A DNA stretch of 57,260 nt, from NCBI GenBank assembly GCA_937894725.1, contig CALAYL010000057.1:1-57260 (forward strand). The letters are read 5' to 3'. A program made the position numbers and the translations under genes. This document shows, piece after piece, positions 7,351-16,747 of the stretch (position 1 is its first letter; each line of letters starts with the position of its first letter). Origin of the DNA: an uncultured Bacteroidota bacterium. Its GTDB lineage: Bacteria > Bacteroidota > Bacteroidia > Chitinophagales > LD1. The notes beneath the pieces are model-generated. The model saw only the letters and a program-made list of their open reading frames with translations, made no database searches and was not told the DNA's origin.

Positions 7351-10287
7351 ATGAAAAAGTATTTATTGTCTGTAACAGCACTAGCACTCACATTGGGAGT
7401 CGTAGGATATTGGTCTTACGAGCGTCTTTTAACCAATGACTTTTTAATGGTAGATAAGGAGTCTGGCGAGCAGGCCATAGCTAAACAAGCTGCGGAGTAT
7501 AGAATGTCTAGAATGCTAGATGAAAACGGAGAATATAAACCTGAATATATAGCTAGAGCTATTGAACAAGCCAATGCCATGAGAGGCGCATCTGCCTCAA
7601 GAGCAGGCGCATTGAATATGCAATGGGAAGAACTAGGGCCAAATAACATAGGTGGTCGTACAAGAAGTATTCTTTTTGATAATCGCGATCCTCAAAGACG
7701 CACCATTTATGCAGGTGGTGTAGCGGGCGGTTTATGGAAATCTACTGACAAAGGGGAAACTTGGAAAAATATTTTGCTACCAGACGTTTTATCTATATCA
7801 TGTATGGCTCAAGCCAAAAATGGAACGATTTTTATGGGTACTGGCGAAGGTCTTGCTCAAGTGATAGGCACAAGGTTCAATTCTGGAAGTACAGGAAATG
7901 GAGTATATAAACTCACAGGCAATGACAATATCGAGCATTTGGCTTCTACTAAAGCTGTTGGTCTCAATCTGACGAATGCTACTACATGGAGCGAGGTAAA
8001 TAGAATAGGTGTAGATCCTAATAATAGTAGCCATATAATAGCGGGCACTGGCTCTGGTATGATGGAATCATTAGATGGAGGTGTATCATGGACACTAATC
8101 ACGAACATAAAAACACAAAGCGGAACAAACGTAAACCCAGGAACCTACACTAACATAGCTGACTTAGACTTTAGTGCCGATGGTCAATATGTATTTGCCA
8201 GCACAAAAGGAGGAACGTTATTCTATTCTGAAGATGTGGGCCAAAATTGGGTAGTTGTACCTACTTCAAACAGCGCAACGGCACCATCAGGATCTCCTAT
8301 ATTTTTACCTAGCTTTTCGCAAACTCGTGGACGTTTAGAAATCGCTACTGCGGTATCAGACCCAGCGGTAGCTTATTTATCTTTTGCAAATGCACAAGGA
8401 GGCGGATTTCATGGATATAAAACTTCAGATCATGGTCATACATGGGTCAAAATTGGAGAGGCAGGTTCTACCTTTAGTCCATTTGGTGACAATAATCAAG
8501 GATGGTATGACAACGTGATTGGCGTAAATCCTTTTGACGCTGATCAAGTGTTCTTAGGAGGTACTCAACTTTATACCTACAGCTCAGGTTCTGGTTGGAA
8601 ATTGGCTACTATTTATTTTGGCGAACCTAATAACCAATATTGGATTCATGCAGATTTGCATGCTATCGCGTTCAATGATCTTAACAAAAATGAAATGATT
8701 ATAGGTTGCGATGGTGGATTATTTAGAACCGATAAGGCTTCTGACAATTTCCCTAACCCTCCTTTTTATGTTAAAAATAGAGGGCTCAGCATTACACAAG
8801 CTTATTCAGTGGCCGCTGGCCCTAAAGGTGATGTGATGTGTGGTAATCAAGATAATGGTACTACTTATGTTCCTTTTAACTATAACAGTATTGGTTCAGC
8901 AAAATCGATAAGAGGTGGCGATGGTGTGTTTACAGAAATTTCTAATATCGATGAAAATGTTTTTATCTATGGAGTGTACTTTGGCGATATTGTACGATCA
9001 AACAACAAAGGTGTAGCAGGTTCTTATTTTTATGATATAGCTATAGACCCTAATGGTGGTAACAACCCTACTAGATGTGGTAACTCCAACAATACACGCT
9101 TTATCACCAACTTCTTTTTGGAGGAAACTAGAGAGGCTAGAAATAGTATAGAAAAGGTGAATTTTACTGCGGATAAAGACTATAACGCTGGCGATGTAGT
9201 GAAGGTGACAAGTAGAACAAAGGCTACATTTGAGGAAACTCTGGCTGCTCCATTAGCTAGTGGTAGTACAATTAGTTTTCCTGATCGAATTCAATCGCGC
9301 TTTTATTTGCCTACCAATTGTGGTCTATGGATGACGCCAGATGTACTCGACTTTGGGGGTACTACACGTTGGTTTAGAATCCGTACAGGCGTAAATCCAA
9401 ATGCAGTAGTACAAACTAATACAGGCGATACACTTTATTATGTAAATGGCAGTATTGTTTATAAGCACATAGGTGTTAACAGTATTGCTTTTGATTCGGC
9501 ATTTATTAAGGCTGGATCGGGTACTACGCTATGGAATAGAATGCCAGCAGCTACATCTTCTACTATATCTTCTGGCGGAAGAAGCATTGAGGATTTGGCA
9601 GTCGATAAAAACAACCCTAATCACCTGATTGCGGTGGCGGCAGGTTTTTCATCAAGTGCTACTTCAAACAACGTATTTAAGAGTACAAATGGTGGACAAT
9701 CTTGGACTAACATCAGTAACAATATACCAAATGTACCAGCTTATAGCTGCGTAATAGATGCAAACAATCCAGACAATTATTTAGTAGCTACTGAAATAGG
9801 TGTATTCTCTTCGAGTGATGGAGGAGCTACTTGGGTAGAAGAAAACACTGGCTTAGGTCGAGTACCTGTACATGCTGTACGTCAAATCAAATATTTAAAT
9901 GATGATTGCTATATGGTATATCTTGGTACTCATGGTAGAGGTATGTGGAGAAGCAGTACGCTATTGAAGAGTGGCTGTCAGGTAAATCCACTTGCTATCA
10001 ATGATCCTAGAAATGCAGAGAAGTTAAATCAACTATCTATCTACCCTGTGCCTATGTCATCTACGGGTACTATAGAAATTGATATGGCGAAAGCAGGCGA
10101 TGTTACATTTAGAGTCATCGATTTGCCTGGTAGATTGGTCAAAGAAATCAAAGTGGGTAAAGTAGCAGAGGGCAAACAAACCTTCAAAATGGATGTGTCT
10201 GACTTGAGTACGGGTACTTACATTTTCTCCGCTACTATCGACAACAAAAAATCATATACTAAGACATTGGTAGTAGGGAGAAAATAA
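7351..10287 (+). CDS. large secreted sortilin/BNR-repeat protein with T9SS type A sorting domain
   Basis: 978 residues. An N-terminal signal/anchor (residues 1-22) is followed by a propeller-like body with repeated Asp-box/BNR units, for example LWKSTDKGETWKNI (~129), MMESLDGGVSWTLI (~235), GYKTSDHGHTWVKI, VFKSTNGGQSWTNI and VFSSSDGGATWVEE (~825). This is the VPS10/sortilin or glycosyl-hydrolase-like propeller found in many exported proteins. The last ~80 residues (LSIYPVPMSS, then VIDLPGRLVKEI, STGTYIF, KTLVVGRK) form a T9SS type A C-terminal domain, so the protein should cross the outer membrane by T9SS and be attached or released at the surface. The enzymatic role, if any, is unknown. A strong terminator follows. 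Confidence 0.88.
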   Translation: MKKYLLSVTALALTLGVVGYWSYERLLTNDFLMVDKESGEQAIAKQAAEYRMSRMLDENGEYKPEYIARAIEQANAMRGASASRAGALNMQWEELGPNNIGGRTRSILFDNRDPQRRTIYAGGVAGGLWKSTDKGETWKNILLPDVLSISCMAQAKNGTIFMGTGEGLAQVIGTRFNSGSTGNGVYKLTGNDNIEHLASTKAVGLNLTNATTWSEVNRIGVDPNNSSHIIAGTGSGMMESLDGGVSWTLITNIKTQSGTNVNPGTYTNIADLDFSADGQYVFASTKGGTLFYSEDVGQNWVVVPTSNSATAPSGSPIFLPSFSQTRGRLEIATAVSDPAVAYLSFANAQGGGFHGYKTSDHGHTWVKIGEAGSTFSPFGDNNQGWYDNVIGVNPFDADQVFLGGTQLYTYSSGSGWKLATIYFGEPNNQYWIHADLHAIAFNDLNKNEMIIGCDGGLFRTDKASDNFPNPPFYVKNRGLSITQAYSVAAGPKGDVMCGNQDNGTTYVPFNYNSIGSAKSIRGGDGVFTEISNIDENVFIYGVYFGDIVRSNNKGVAGSYFYDIAIDPNGGNNPTRCGNSNNTRFITNFFLEETREARNSIEKVNFTADKDYNAGDVVKVTSRTKATFEETLAAPLASGSTISFPDRIQSRFYLPTNCGLWMTPDVLDFGGTTRWFRIRTGVNPNAVVQTNTGDTLYYVNGSIVYKHIGVNSIAFDSAFIKAGSGTTLWNRMPAATSSTISSGGRSIEDLAVDKNNPNHLIAVAAGFSSSATSNNVFKSTNGGQSWTNISNNIPNVPAYSCVIDANNPDNYLVATEIGVFSSSDGGATWVEENTGLGRVPVHAVRQIKYLNDDCYMVYLGTHGRGMWRSSTLLKSGCQVNPLAINDPRNAEKLNQLSIYPVPMSSTGTIEIDMAKAGDVTFRVIDLPGRLVKEIKVGKVAEGKQTFKMDVSDLSTGTYIFSATIDNKKSYTKTLVVGRK

Positions 10288-10312
10288 TACACAACAACCT
10301 ATTTTAGGTACT

Positions 10313-10341
10313 AAAACGTCCCGAATTTTCGGGGCGTTTTT
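10313..10341. terminator. bidirectional Rho-independent terminator between convergent genes
   Basis: A stem built from acgtcccga and tcggggcgt (one G-U pair) with a tiny loop, flanked by AAAA on the left and TTTTT on the right. It sits between the stop of the BNR-repeat gene (10287) and the stop of the minus-strand lipoprotein gene (10344), so it could serve both. Confidence 0.85.
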
Positions 10342-10343
10342 AT

Positions 10344-10652
10344 TTATTTATTGCATAACACGATAGGGGCTATTTTGGTACAGTTGCCCTCAGTTGGATT
10401 TGCTTGATAGTAGATATAAAGTGAATCTGCCAGTGATTTATCGCAGGTAGTTATAGTATCAAAAGTGCTTGTGGTGCAGGATACGCAATGAATGTCTTTT
10501 TTTAAATCATCGACTGATTTACAATTTTTAGAGCATTTGTAATTGGCTAAATCTTTATTGTTAAAGGGGTTTTTGATAGTACACTCAATTTTAGAGCAAC
10601 TCATCATACTCGTGATAGAGACGAGTAAAAGGGGAAATAGTTTATGTTTCAT
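10344..10652 (-). CDS. small cysteine-rich lipoprotein, unknown function
   Basis: 102 residues. A signal peptide with a lipobox-like SMMSC places the lipidated Cys at about residue 19. The mature part carries nine further cysteines (KIECTI, YKCSKNC, HCVSCTT, TTCDK, NCTK, VLCNK), suggesting disulfides or a metal site outside the cytoplasm. No family was recognised. It shares the terminator at 10313-10341 with the convergent BNR-repeat gene. A short open frame on the opposite strand at 10658-10843 is not considered real. Confidence 0.65.
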   Translation of the reverse strand: MKHKLFPLLLVSITSMMSCSKIECTIKNPFNNKDLANYKCSKNCKSVDDLKKDIHCVSCTTSTFDTITTCDKSLADSLYIYYQANPTEGNCTKIAPIVLCNK

Positions 10653-10823
10653 AGATATTGAAAATAGAAAAATGTGCGATTTACAATGATGATGAGTGTT
10701 CGTTTCACTTAAATAGCGACAGTTGTTTTTTACTCATTGGTATCGATATAGGCGTATTTATGACATCAATTAGTATTGATTTAAGCAAGATGCATGCGAA
10801 AGTAGGCTTGAGAAGCTTAGCTT

Positions 10824-11600
10824 TTACACTCGCGTACTCTTAGGTATCACTTGATCTACCAATATCAAATATACATCGTCTGGGCCATCGGCTTTAAATA
10901 CGAGTTGATTATCATGATAGAAATTGCCTTTAGTATTTGCTTTGAGGTTGAGAATAGAAGGTATCTCATCTTTGTATTCACCACCAAATTTGATTAAAGC
11001 TTGACTGAGCGAATAACAAATTTGATTCGATTGGGCGATAAAAATTTGGGTTTTGGGAAAGCCAGGGAGTCTGCGTCTGCTTGATTGTTTTGAATTGAGT
11101 ACTAAGGTGCCATTTTCTGCAATTAGCACCTCACATAGACAAGCTGTAGCGTTGCTTTTCTCAATAGTATAGCCTATGGCTCCTTTTTGAAAATCATACT
11201 CACAAAAGGCGTCTTTAATTTCGTTTTCCCAGGTGAATACATGTGCCCATTCGTTGGTTTCAGCGAGTAGTTTAATTTGCTCTATGGTATCGGCAAGTGT
11301 TTCACAAAACATAAATTTACCGCCACTTTCGATAAAGTTTTCGGCAAAAAGTATATCTAGATTTTCAGAAGGTAAATCGTCTAAAACAGGTGTTGATTTT
11401 TGACTCTTAGGTGGGTCAAACATCACGGTACGAGTACTCATAGGTTCGGAGGTTGATATCTCGGTACCTACTGCGCTTGGACGTACATACTCTTCTACAT
11501 ACGACTCGTCTTCAGCGGCTATATACGCTTTACTTTTTTCTGATTTGAACAGGCTCTTGAAACTGCTCAACAACCCTTTATTTTCTACCTCTGTAACCAT
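10824..11600 (-). CDS. LUD-domain (LutC/YkgG-like) protein
   Basis: 258 residues. The first ~80 are charged and low in predicted order; residues ~85-258 match the LUD fold seen in LutB/LutC lactate-utilisation proteins, with the markers IGYTIEKSNATACLCEVL, ENGTLVL and the closing GPDDVYLILVDQVIP. In this phylum a LUD protein regularly sits beside ftsH although no lactate-oxidation partners (LutA/LutB) are present, as here. A possible -7 element (TACCTTTG read on the minus strand, 11645-11652) precedes it, so it may have its own promoter besides readthrough from ftsH. The biochemical role of this stand-alone form is not known to me. Confidence 0.82.
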   Translation of the reverse strand: MVTEVENKGLLSSFKSLFKSEKSKAYIAAEDESYVEEYVRPSAVGTEISTSEPMSTRTVMFDPPKSQKSTPVLDDLPSENLDILFAENFIESGGKFMFCETLADTIEQIKLLAETNEWAHVFTWENEIKDAFCEYDFQKGAIGYTIEKSNATACLCEVLIAENGTLVLNSKQSSRRRLPGFPKTQIFIAQSNQICYSLSQALIKFGGEYKDEIPSILNLKANTKGNFYHDNQLVFKADGPDDVYLILVDQVIPKSTRV

Positions 11601-11672
11601 ACTGCTTTTGATTAAGTGAACACTTTATTTTGCTGCACTAGCTCCAAAGGTATAGTTCAATACGGTTTTTAG

Positions 11673-13703
11673 TTAAACTTGTGTATCATCTTTTTCAACT
11701 TCAACCTCTGTACTATTCACATTACTAGACACTACGGGCTCTTCCTCTACAGTGGTATCAAATGGTCGCTTGCCAAGTAGTCTATTCAAATCATCTTTAA
11801 ACAACACTTCCTTGAGCAATAGTTCTTCTGCCAATGCATTGAGTAAATCGCGTTTTTCTGATAAAAGTTTTTGTGCTCTCAGGTATTGTACATCTATCAT
11901 ATGGCGAGCTTCTTCGTCTATGATACGTGCAGTTTCTTCGCTATAGGGCTTCGAAAACGATTGACCATTGTTCATCATATCATAGAATGAAATATTGCCC
12001 ACTTTGTCGTTCATGCCATAATATACGATAGCTGCATAAGACATCTTTGTAACTACATCTAAATCACTCATAGCACCAGTCGAAATCTTGTTGAATACTA
12101 CTTTTTCGGCAGCTCTACCGCCCATTGTCATGCACATACGGTCTTCCATCTCATCTATTGTTTCTAGATATTTCTCGTTTGGCAAATACTGTGCGTACCC
12201 TAATGCGGCTACACCACGGGGTACTATCGAAACTTTGACGAGCGGATGTGCATGTTCTAAAAACCAACCACAAAGTGCATGACCTGCTTCGTGATAGGCA
12301 ATCACTTTTTTCTCGTCAGGTTGTATAATTTTATTTTTCTTTTCTAATCCACCTATCACTCTATCGATAGCATCGTTGAAATCCTCAAATGATACATTTT
12401 CTTTGCCTTTGCGGGCAGCTATGAGTGCCGCTTCGTTGCAGATATTTGCGATGTCTGCACCCACAAAACCTGGAGTCTGTGCCGCTAATTTTTCTACATT
12501 CAAATCTTTTGCTGCTTTGATGCTTTTTAAGTGCACTTCAAAAATCTTAGCACGCCCTTTCATGTCGGGTCTGTCAACCGAAATCTGACGGTCAAAACGA
12601 CCTGGCCTCAACAAGGCTTGATCGAGCACATCTGGTCTATTGGTAGCTGCCATCATGATGATACCTTTTTCGCCACTGAAACCATCCATCTCTACCAAGA
12701 GCTGGTTGAGGGTGCTTTCGCGCTCGTCATTGCCTTGAATCATTGATTTGCCGCGGGCTCTACCTATGGCATCTATTTCATCTATAAAGATGATGCAAGG
12801 CGCTTTCTCTCTCGCTTGTTTAAACAAATCGCGCACTCTCGATGCTCCTACACCTACAAACATTTCTACGAAATCTGATCCAGAGATAGAGAAGAAAGGC
12901 ACTTGTGCCTCACCTGCCATAGCCTTTGCGATAAGTGTTTTTCCTGTTCCAGGAGGGCCTACCAATAATACGCCTTTAGGTATCTTGCCACCGAGTTTTG
13001 TATATTTTTGAGGCTCCTTTAGAAAGCTCACAATCTCTTCTACTTCGGCCTTGGCTTCGTCTAGTCCGGCTACATCGCCAAAGGTTACATTTACTTTTTC
13101 GTCTTTATCAAAAAGTACGGCTTTCGATTTGCCAATATTGAAAATATTGCCACCGCCACCGCCCATAGGCCCGCCACCGCCCATTCTGCGCATCATTATA
13201 ACCCAGAAAGCGATGATAATAACTAGTGGGAGCAACCATCCTATGATATTGCCCCAGTCTTTCCCTTCTTCATATACTACCTCAATCTGGTGCACTTCTG
13301 GATTTTCTTTATAGTAGGTATTCATCATAGCGTCAAATGCATCGTTTGAAGGTATGGTGAAGCTAAAATGTGGGCCTTGATTTACTCCACCAAATTTCCC
13401 TTTGGCTTCTTCGCTATATTTTGATTTTTTGAGTGAACTATCTGTCAAATAGACCAAGGCCGATTTTTGGCCAATGACTCTCACTGCCAGCACATCGCCA
13501 TTAGTCATCATTTCTTTAAACTCTGCGCTGGTAATCGATTTGGTGTTTTCGCCAAAGTTTGAAAAAGCACCTAGCAATAAAATAGCCCCTACGATGGCAT
13601 AAATCCAAAAAAAATTGAATTGAAAACCCTCTTCATCTTTTTTCTTTGGTTTGGGTGCGATAGGTTTTTTAGGCGGATTATTTGGTTTTTGTGGTTCGCT
13701 CAT
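11673..13703 (-). CDS. ftsH: ATP-dependent zinc metalloprotease FtsH
   Basis: 676 residues. The membrane-anchored AAA protease degrades unassembled membrane proteins and regulatory substrates. Order: short Pro/Lys-rich cytosolic start, first membrane helix (~33-48), periplasmic domain, second helix (~155-171), Gly/Met-rich linker, AAA module with Walker A GPPGTGKT (~250), the FIDEIDAIGR Walker B region and NRPDVLDQALLRPGRFD, then the protease domain with zinc motif HEAGH (~472). Length is normal. The C-terminus carries an acidic/valine-rich tail. It lies 6 bases after rsfS and 72 bases before the LUD gene, the usual arrangement in Bacteroidota. Confidence 0.98.
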   Translation of the reverse strand: MSEPQKPNNPPKKPIAPKPKKKDEEGFQFNFFWIYAIVGAILLLGAFSNFGENTKSITSAEFKEMMTNGDVLAVRVIGQKSALVYLTDSSLKKSKYSEEAKGKFGGVNQGPHFSFTIPSNDAFDAMMNTYYKENPEVHQIEVVYEEGKDWGNIIGWLLPLVIIIAFWVIMMRRMGGGGPMGGGGGNIFNIGKSKAVLFDKDEKVNVTFGDVAGLDEAKAEVEEIVSFLKEPQKYTKLGGKIPKGVLLVGPPGTGKTLIAKAMAGEAQVPFFSISGSDFVEMFVGVGASRVRDLFKQAREKAPCIIFIDEIDAIGRARGKSMIQGNDERESTLNQLLVEMDGFSGEKGIIMMAATNRPDVLDQALLRPGRFDRQISVDRPDMKGRAKIFEVHLKSIKAAKDLNVEKLAAQTPGFVGADIANICNEAALIAARKGKENVSFEDFNDAIDRVIGGLEKKNKIIQPDEKKVIAYHEAGHALCGWFLEHAHPLVKVSIVPRGVAALGYAQYLPNEKYLETIDEMEDRMCMTMGGRAAEKVVFNKISTGAMSDLDVVTKMSYAAIVYYGMNDKVGNISFYDMMNNGQSFSKPYSEETARIIDEEARHMIDVQYLRAQKLLSEKRDLLNALAEELLLKEVLFKDDLNRLLGKRPFDTTVEEEPVVSSNVNSTEVEVEKDDTQV

Positions 13704-13709
13704 TACGTC

Positions 13710-14435
13710 TTATTTATCTGATTTTTTTGTTGATTTAGAAACGGCTTTTTTGGCTAGAGGTTTTGCTGTAACTGCTTTTTTTGTAGTTTCTTTTGTTTTA
13801 GTAGTTTCTTTGCTTGCTTTTTTAGTAGCGGGTTTGGCTGTAGTTTTTGAGCTAGATTTGTCTGCTACTTTGCTAGAGGGTTTACTTGCCGATTTGCTAC
13901 TTACCTTAGTCGCTGGTTTCACCCCAGTTTTTCCAGTCGATTTTGGTTTGTAGGCAGTTTTGCGAACTGGTTTTTTACTCAAAATGGTGGTAACCTCATC
14001 TTCAAATGGTATAGCATCCATATCTTTCAACGTTTTCTTTCTCACTTTGGTAGCTTTTGCTTCCTCATCATCGTGAGTGGTTTTTTTAGCATCGCTCCAT
14101 AGCTCTTCGAGTTGATAAAAATCTCTTTTATCTCTATGGAAAATATGCACTACAATATCGACAAAATCTACGATAATCCATTCACCGTTTTGCTTGCCTT
14201 CATCATGGTAGGCTCTAAAGCCAGCATCTTTTGCATTTCTAATTAAAAATTGATGGAGTGCATTCACTTGAGTGGTTGAATCACCATGCGCTATCACAAA
14301 CCAATCAGCCACGGCTACACCGATGTCTCTGAGGTCTAAGCTGACGATGTCCTTTCCCTTTTTCTCTGCTAGAGAGTCTATAATCAAAGTAAGTAATTCC
14401 TCACTAGAATTGTTTTTTTGTTTTGTCTTTGCCAA
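13710..14435 (-). CDS. rsfS: ribosomal silencing factor RsfS with long lysine-rich C-terminal tail
   Basis: The first ~115 residues are RsfS: SSEELLTLIIDSLAEKKG, LDLRDIGVAVADWFVIAHG, EWIIVDFVDIVVHIFHRDKR and YQLEELW. RsfS binds ribosomal protein uL14 and blocks subunit joining when nutrients are scarce. Residues ~120-241 form an extra tail made almost only of Lys, Ser, Thr, Ala, Pro and Val, resembling histone-H1-like bacterial tails; the family is normally about 110-130 residues. The start is a TTG at 14435 (the upstream codons are ATT, then CGC, then a stop), since the protein family begins at this point. It precedes ftsH by 6 bases and is divergent from birA. Confidence 0.93.
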   Translation of the reverse strand: MAKTKQKNNSSEELLTLIIDSLAEKKGKDIVSLDLRDIGVAVADWFVIAHGDSTTQVNALHQFLIRNAKDAGFRAYHDEGKQNGEWIIVDFVDIVVHIFHRDKRDFYQLEELWSDAKKTTHDDEEAKATKVRKKTLKDMDAIPFEDEVTTILSKKPVRKTAYKPKSTGKTGVKPATKVSSKSASKPSSKVADKSSSKTTAKPATKKASKETTKTKETTKKAVTAKPLAKKAVSKSTKKSDK

Positions 14436-14485
14436 AATGCGTTAGTTTTATTACCTCCAAAAGTAAAAGGAAAAACCATTCCAAC

Positions 14486-15247
14486 ATGCAAGAATCGTTA
14501 TTTATCGGAAAAAATGTCATACACTTAGACACAACACCCTCTACGAATGACTATCTAAAACAGCTTTGTGACAAACAATCTGTATTGGATGGCACGGTTG
14601 TTTATACCACTAGTCAAACAGCGGGCCGTGGACAGCAGGGCAATACATGGCAAATGGAGCAAAACACTGGACTTGCTTTATCTTATTTTCTGAAGCCAAA
14701 TTTTTTGCCGATAGAAAAGCAATTCTATCTCAGTATGGCGGTATCACTTGCTGTTAGAGAGTTTTGTGAGCATTATACAGATCAAGAAGTGGCTATCAAA
14801 TGGCCGAACGATATACTTGTCAATCAAAAAAAAGTAGCTGGCATTTTAATCGAAAATACTATTCAGGGAAGCAAAATAGCACAGACTGTGGTGGGGGTGG
14901 GTATCAATGTCAAACAACAAAAATTTCCTTCCGACTTAGCTCACGCTACTTCCCTTGCTATCGAGGGCGACCAGGAGCATACAGATTTTAACATAAAATC
15001 TATGTTGGCTGTCATGTCGGCTTACCTCGAAAAGTACTATCTGCAACTTCGGCAGACGAATTATCAATTTCTATCTAAAGCATACACTACATCGCTCTGG
15101 CGTTATCATCAAACACAAGATTTTTATAAAGGGGAGCAGCTGCTTAGAGGTGAGATTACAGGTATTTATAAAGATGGTCGTATAGAGATAGATATAAATG
15201 GGAAACTGCAACGATATGCTATGCAAGAAGTCAAATTTATTTATTAG
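14486..15247 (+). CDS. birA: biotin--[acetyl-CoA-carboxylase] ligase
   Basis: 253 residues. It activates biotin with ATP and attaches it to the biotin carboxyl carrier protein. Motifs: TTPSTNDYL near the N-terminus, the biotinyl-AMP loop SQTAGRGQQGNTW (~45-57), and KWPNDILVNQKKVAGILIE (~103-121). There is no N-terminal helix-turn-helix, so it is the non-regulatory class. The start is placed at ATG 14486; the frame extends to a TTG at 14423, but that would overlap the 5' end of rsfS and add residues outside the family. It is head-to-head with rsfS, about 50 bases apart. Confidence 0.95.
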   Translation: MQESLFIGKNVIHLDTTPSTNDYLKQLCDKQSVLDGTVVYTTSQTAGRGQQGNTWQMEQNTGLALSYFLKPNFLPIEKQFYLSMAVSLAVREFCEHYTDQEVAIKWPNDILVNQKKVAGILIENTIQGSKIAQTVVGVGINVKQQKFPSDLAHATSLAIEGDQEHTDFNIKSMLAVMSAYLEKYYLQLRQTNYQFLSKAYTTSLWRYHQTQDFYKGEQLLRGEITGIYKDGRIEIDINGKLQRYAMQEVKFIY

Positions 15248-15251
15248 TACC

Positions 15252-15279
15252 TTGTATTATTTTAGAAAGACTAACTTTG
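15252..15279 (+). promoter_or_regulatory. promoter of the CNNM/CorC gene, placed for a nearly leaderless mRNA
   Basis: TTG at 15252-15254, 17-base spacer, TAACTTTG at 15272-15279. The ATG of the following gene is at 15287, so transcription is expected to begin within a few bases of the start codon. Confidence 0.6.
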
Positions 15280-15286
15280 TGTGATT

Positions 15287-16549
15287 ATGGAAGCGATACT
15301 ACTTGGCGTTATACTTTTGCTAATAGCTTATTTTTCGGGTACTGAGATTGCCTTTCTTTCGGCCAATAAACTTCGGGTGGAGCTCCTGAAAGATAAAGGC
15401 GTAGGCCGAGCGAAAATTATATCTGAATTCAACAACAATCCTTCACAATTCATCAGTACTTTGTTGATAGGATTAAATATTGCGCTAGTTACCTTCGGCA
15501 GTATGATGGCAAATATTATTCGCCCCGAGCGATTCCCTTTTTTGCCTACAGATGATGTTAGCTTAATGATGATTGAAACATTGGTAACTACTGTGCTCGT
15601 GTTGTTTTTGGGAGAGCTGTTGCCCAAAATGCTTTTTCGTATAAATGCTGACCAGATGTTGCTCACGCTAGCATATCCTACCAAGTATTTAGTATATATT
15701 CCTTTGAAACCGTTTAGTGAATTTTTTCACTGGCTTTCAAAATCTATATTGAAAAAAGTTTTTGGCGGAGATTTTAAAGAAAGCGCACAATCGTTTTCGC
15801 AAGATGATTTAGAGTATCTAATCAAAGAAACTGCTGCAGATAGCGATAGCGAAGAAGAAGCAGATGGCCTCAACTCCGAAATTTTTGAAAAGGCACTGTA
15901 CTTGAAAGAGACTAAACTCAAGGCCTGCATGGTGCCTAGACCCGAGGTAGTGGCAATTGAGGCTAACGAAACATTGGCAGATTTGCGAAAATTAATTTTA
16001 GAATCCAAGCATTCGCGCATTTTAGTATATCAAAAATCGATAGACGATATAGTGGGCTATGTTTATCATCTAGATCTACTCAAAGCGCCCGTTTCTATCA
16101 AAGAAATTACAAGGCCAATTCTTATGGTGCCATCTTCGATGAATGCCCAAGATTTGATGGTACAGTTTCGTAAAGAGCGGAAAAATATGGCTTGGGTAAT
16201 CGATGAATATGGTGGTACGGCAGGTATTGTAACACTCGAAGATTTGATTGAAGAGATATTTGGTGAAATCGAAGATGAACACGATGTGGAGGAAATGGTC
16301 GAAAAAGTGGTAAGTGATACAGAATATATATTTTCGGCTCGACTCGAAGTTGCATACCTAAATGAAGAATACAATCTGGATATTCCCGAAGGCGATTATA
16401 GTACATTATCTGGTTATATTGTCACGAATAATGAAGATATACCCAACCAAAATGAAATCATATCGCTCGATAGGTTTGAGATTAAAATTTTGAAAGCTTC
16501 AAATAAGCGAATAGAATTAGTGTTGCTCAAATTACTACCTGTTTCATAA
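15287..16549 (+). CDS. CNNM/CorC-type membrane protein (DUF21, CBS pair, CorC_HlyC domain)
   Basis: 420 residues from ATG 15287; a GTG six bases earlier is in frame but would fall at the expected transcription start. Residues ~1-135 form the DUF21 membrane domain (three to four helices; YFSGTEIAFLSANKLR at the first). A CBS pair follows from about residue 200 (MVPRPEVVAIEANETL, then WVIDEYGGTAGIVTLEDLIEEIFGE split over the second repeat), and the last ~80 residues form the CorC_HlyC transporter-associated domain. Such proteins are linked to magnesium/cobalt efflux. It is a paralogue of GldE in this window (36520-37890) but lacks a gldD neighbour, so it is called a general CNNM protein. Confidence 0.9.
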   Translation: MEAILLGVILLLIAYFSGTEIAFLSANKLRVELLKDKGVGRAKIISEFNNNPSQFISTLLIGLNIALVTFGSMMANIIRPERFPFLPTDDVSLMMIETLVTTVLVLFLGELLPKMLFRINADQMLLTLAYPTKYLVYIPLKPFSEFFHWLSKSILKKVFGGDFKESAQSFSQDDLEYLIKETAADSDSEEEADGLNSEIFEKALYLKETKLKACMVPRPEVVAIEANETLADLRKLILESKHSRILVYQKSIDDIVGYVYHLDLLKAPVSIKEITRPILMVPSSMNAQDLMVQFRKERKNMAWVIDEYGGTAGIVTLEDLIEEIFGEIEDEHDVEEMVEKVVSDTEYIFSARLEVAYLNEEYNLDIPEGDYSTLSGYIVTNNEDIPNQNEIISLDRFEIKILKASNKRIELVLLKLLPVS

Positions 16550-16747
16550 AAGCTTACTTCCGAATACTGCAATGTGATTTTTACAAATCCATTATTTATG
16601 TATAATACTGATATTTTTTACTGATTGATGAGGTAGGTTTGGTAATCATTTTAAGTTTTTAAACTAGGACAAAATTGGTTGGTAGATAAAATGGGTGCTT
16701 TGGTATAAAACAAGCACCATTCGCACGTACTTGCCGTATATTCGGGC

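Noticed and set aside
10658..10843. 61-codon plus-strand frame between the lipoprotein and LUD genes
   Set aside because: Composition is unconvincing, it overlaps the LUD gene end, and there is no promoter or recognisable product.
16066..16406. Three overlapping minus-strand frames inside the CNNM gene
   Set aside because: They are shadows of the CBS/CorC coding region; Ser/His-rich composition is typical of antisense translation.
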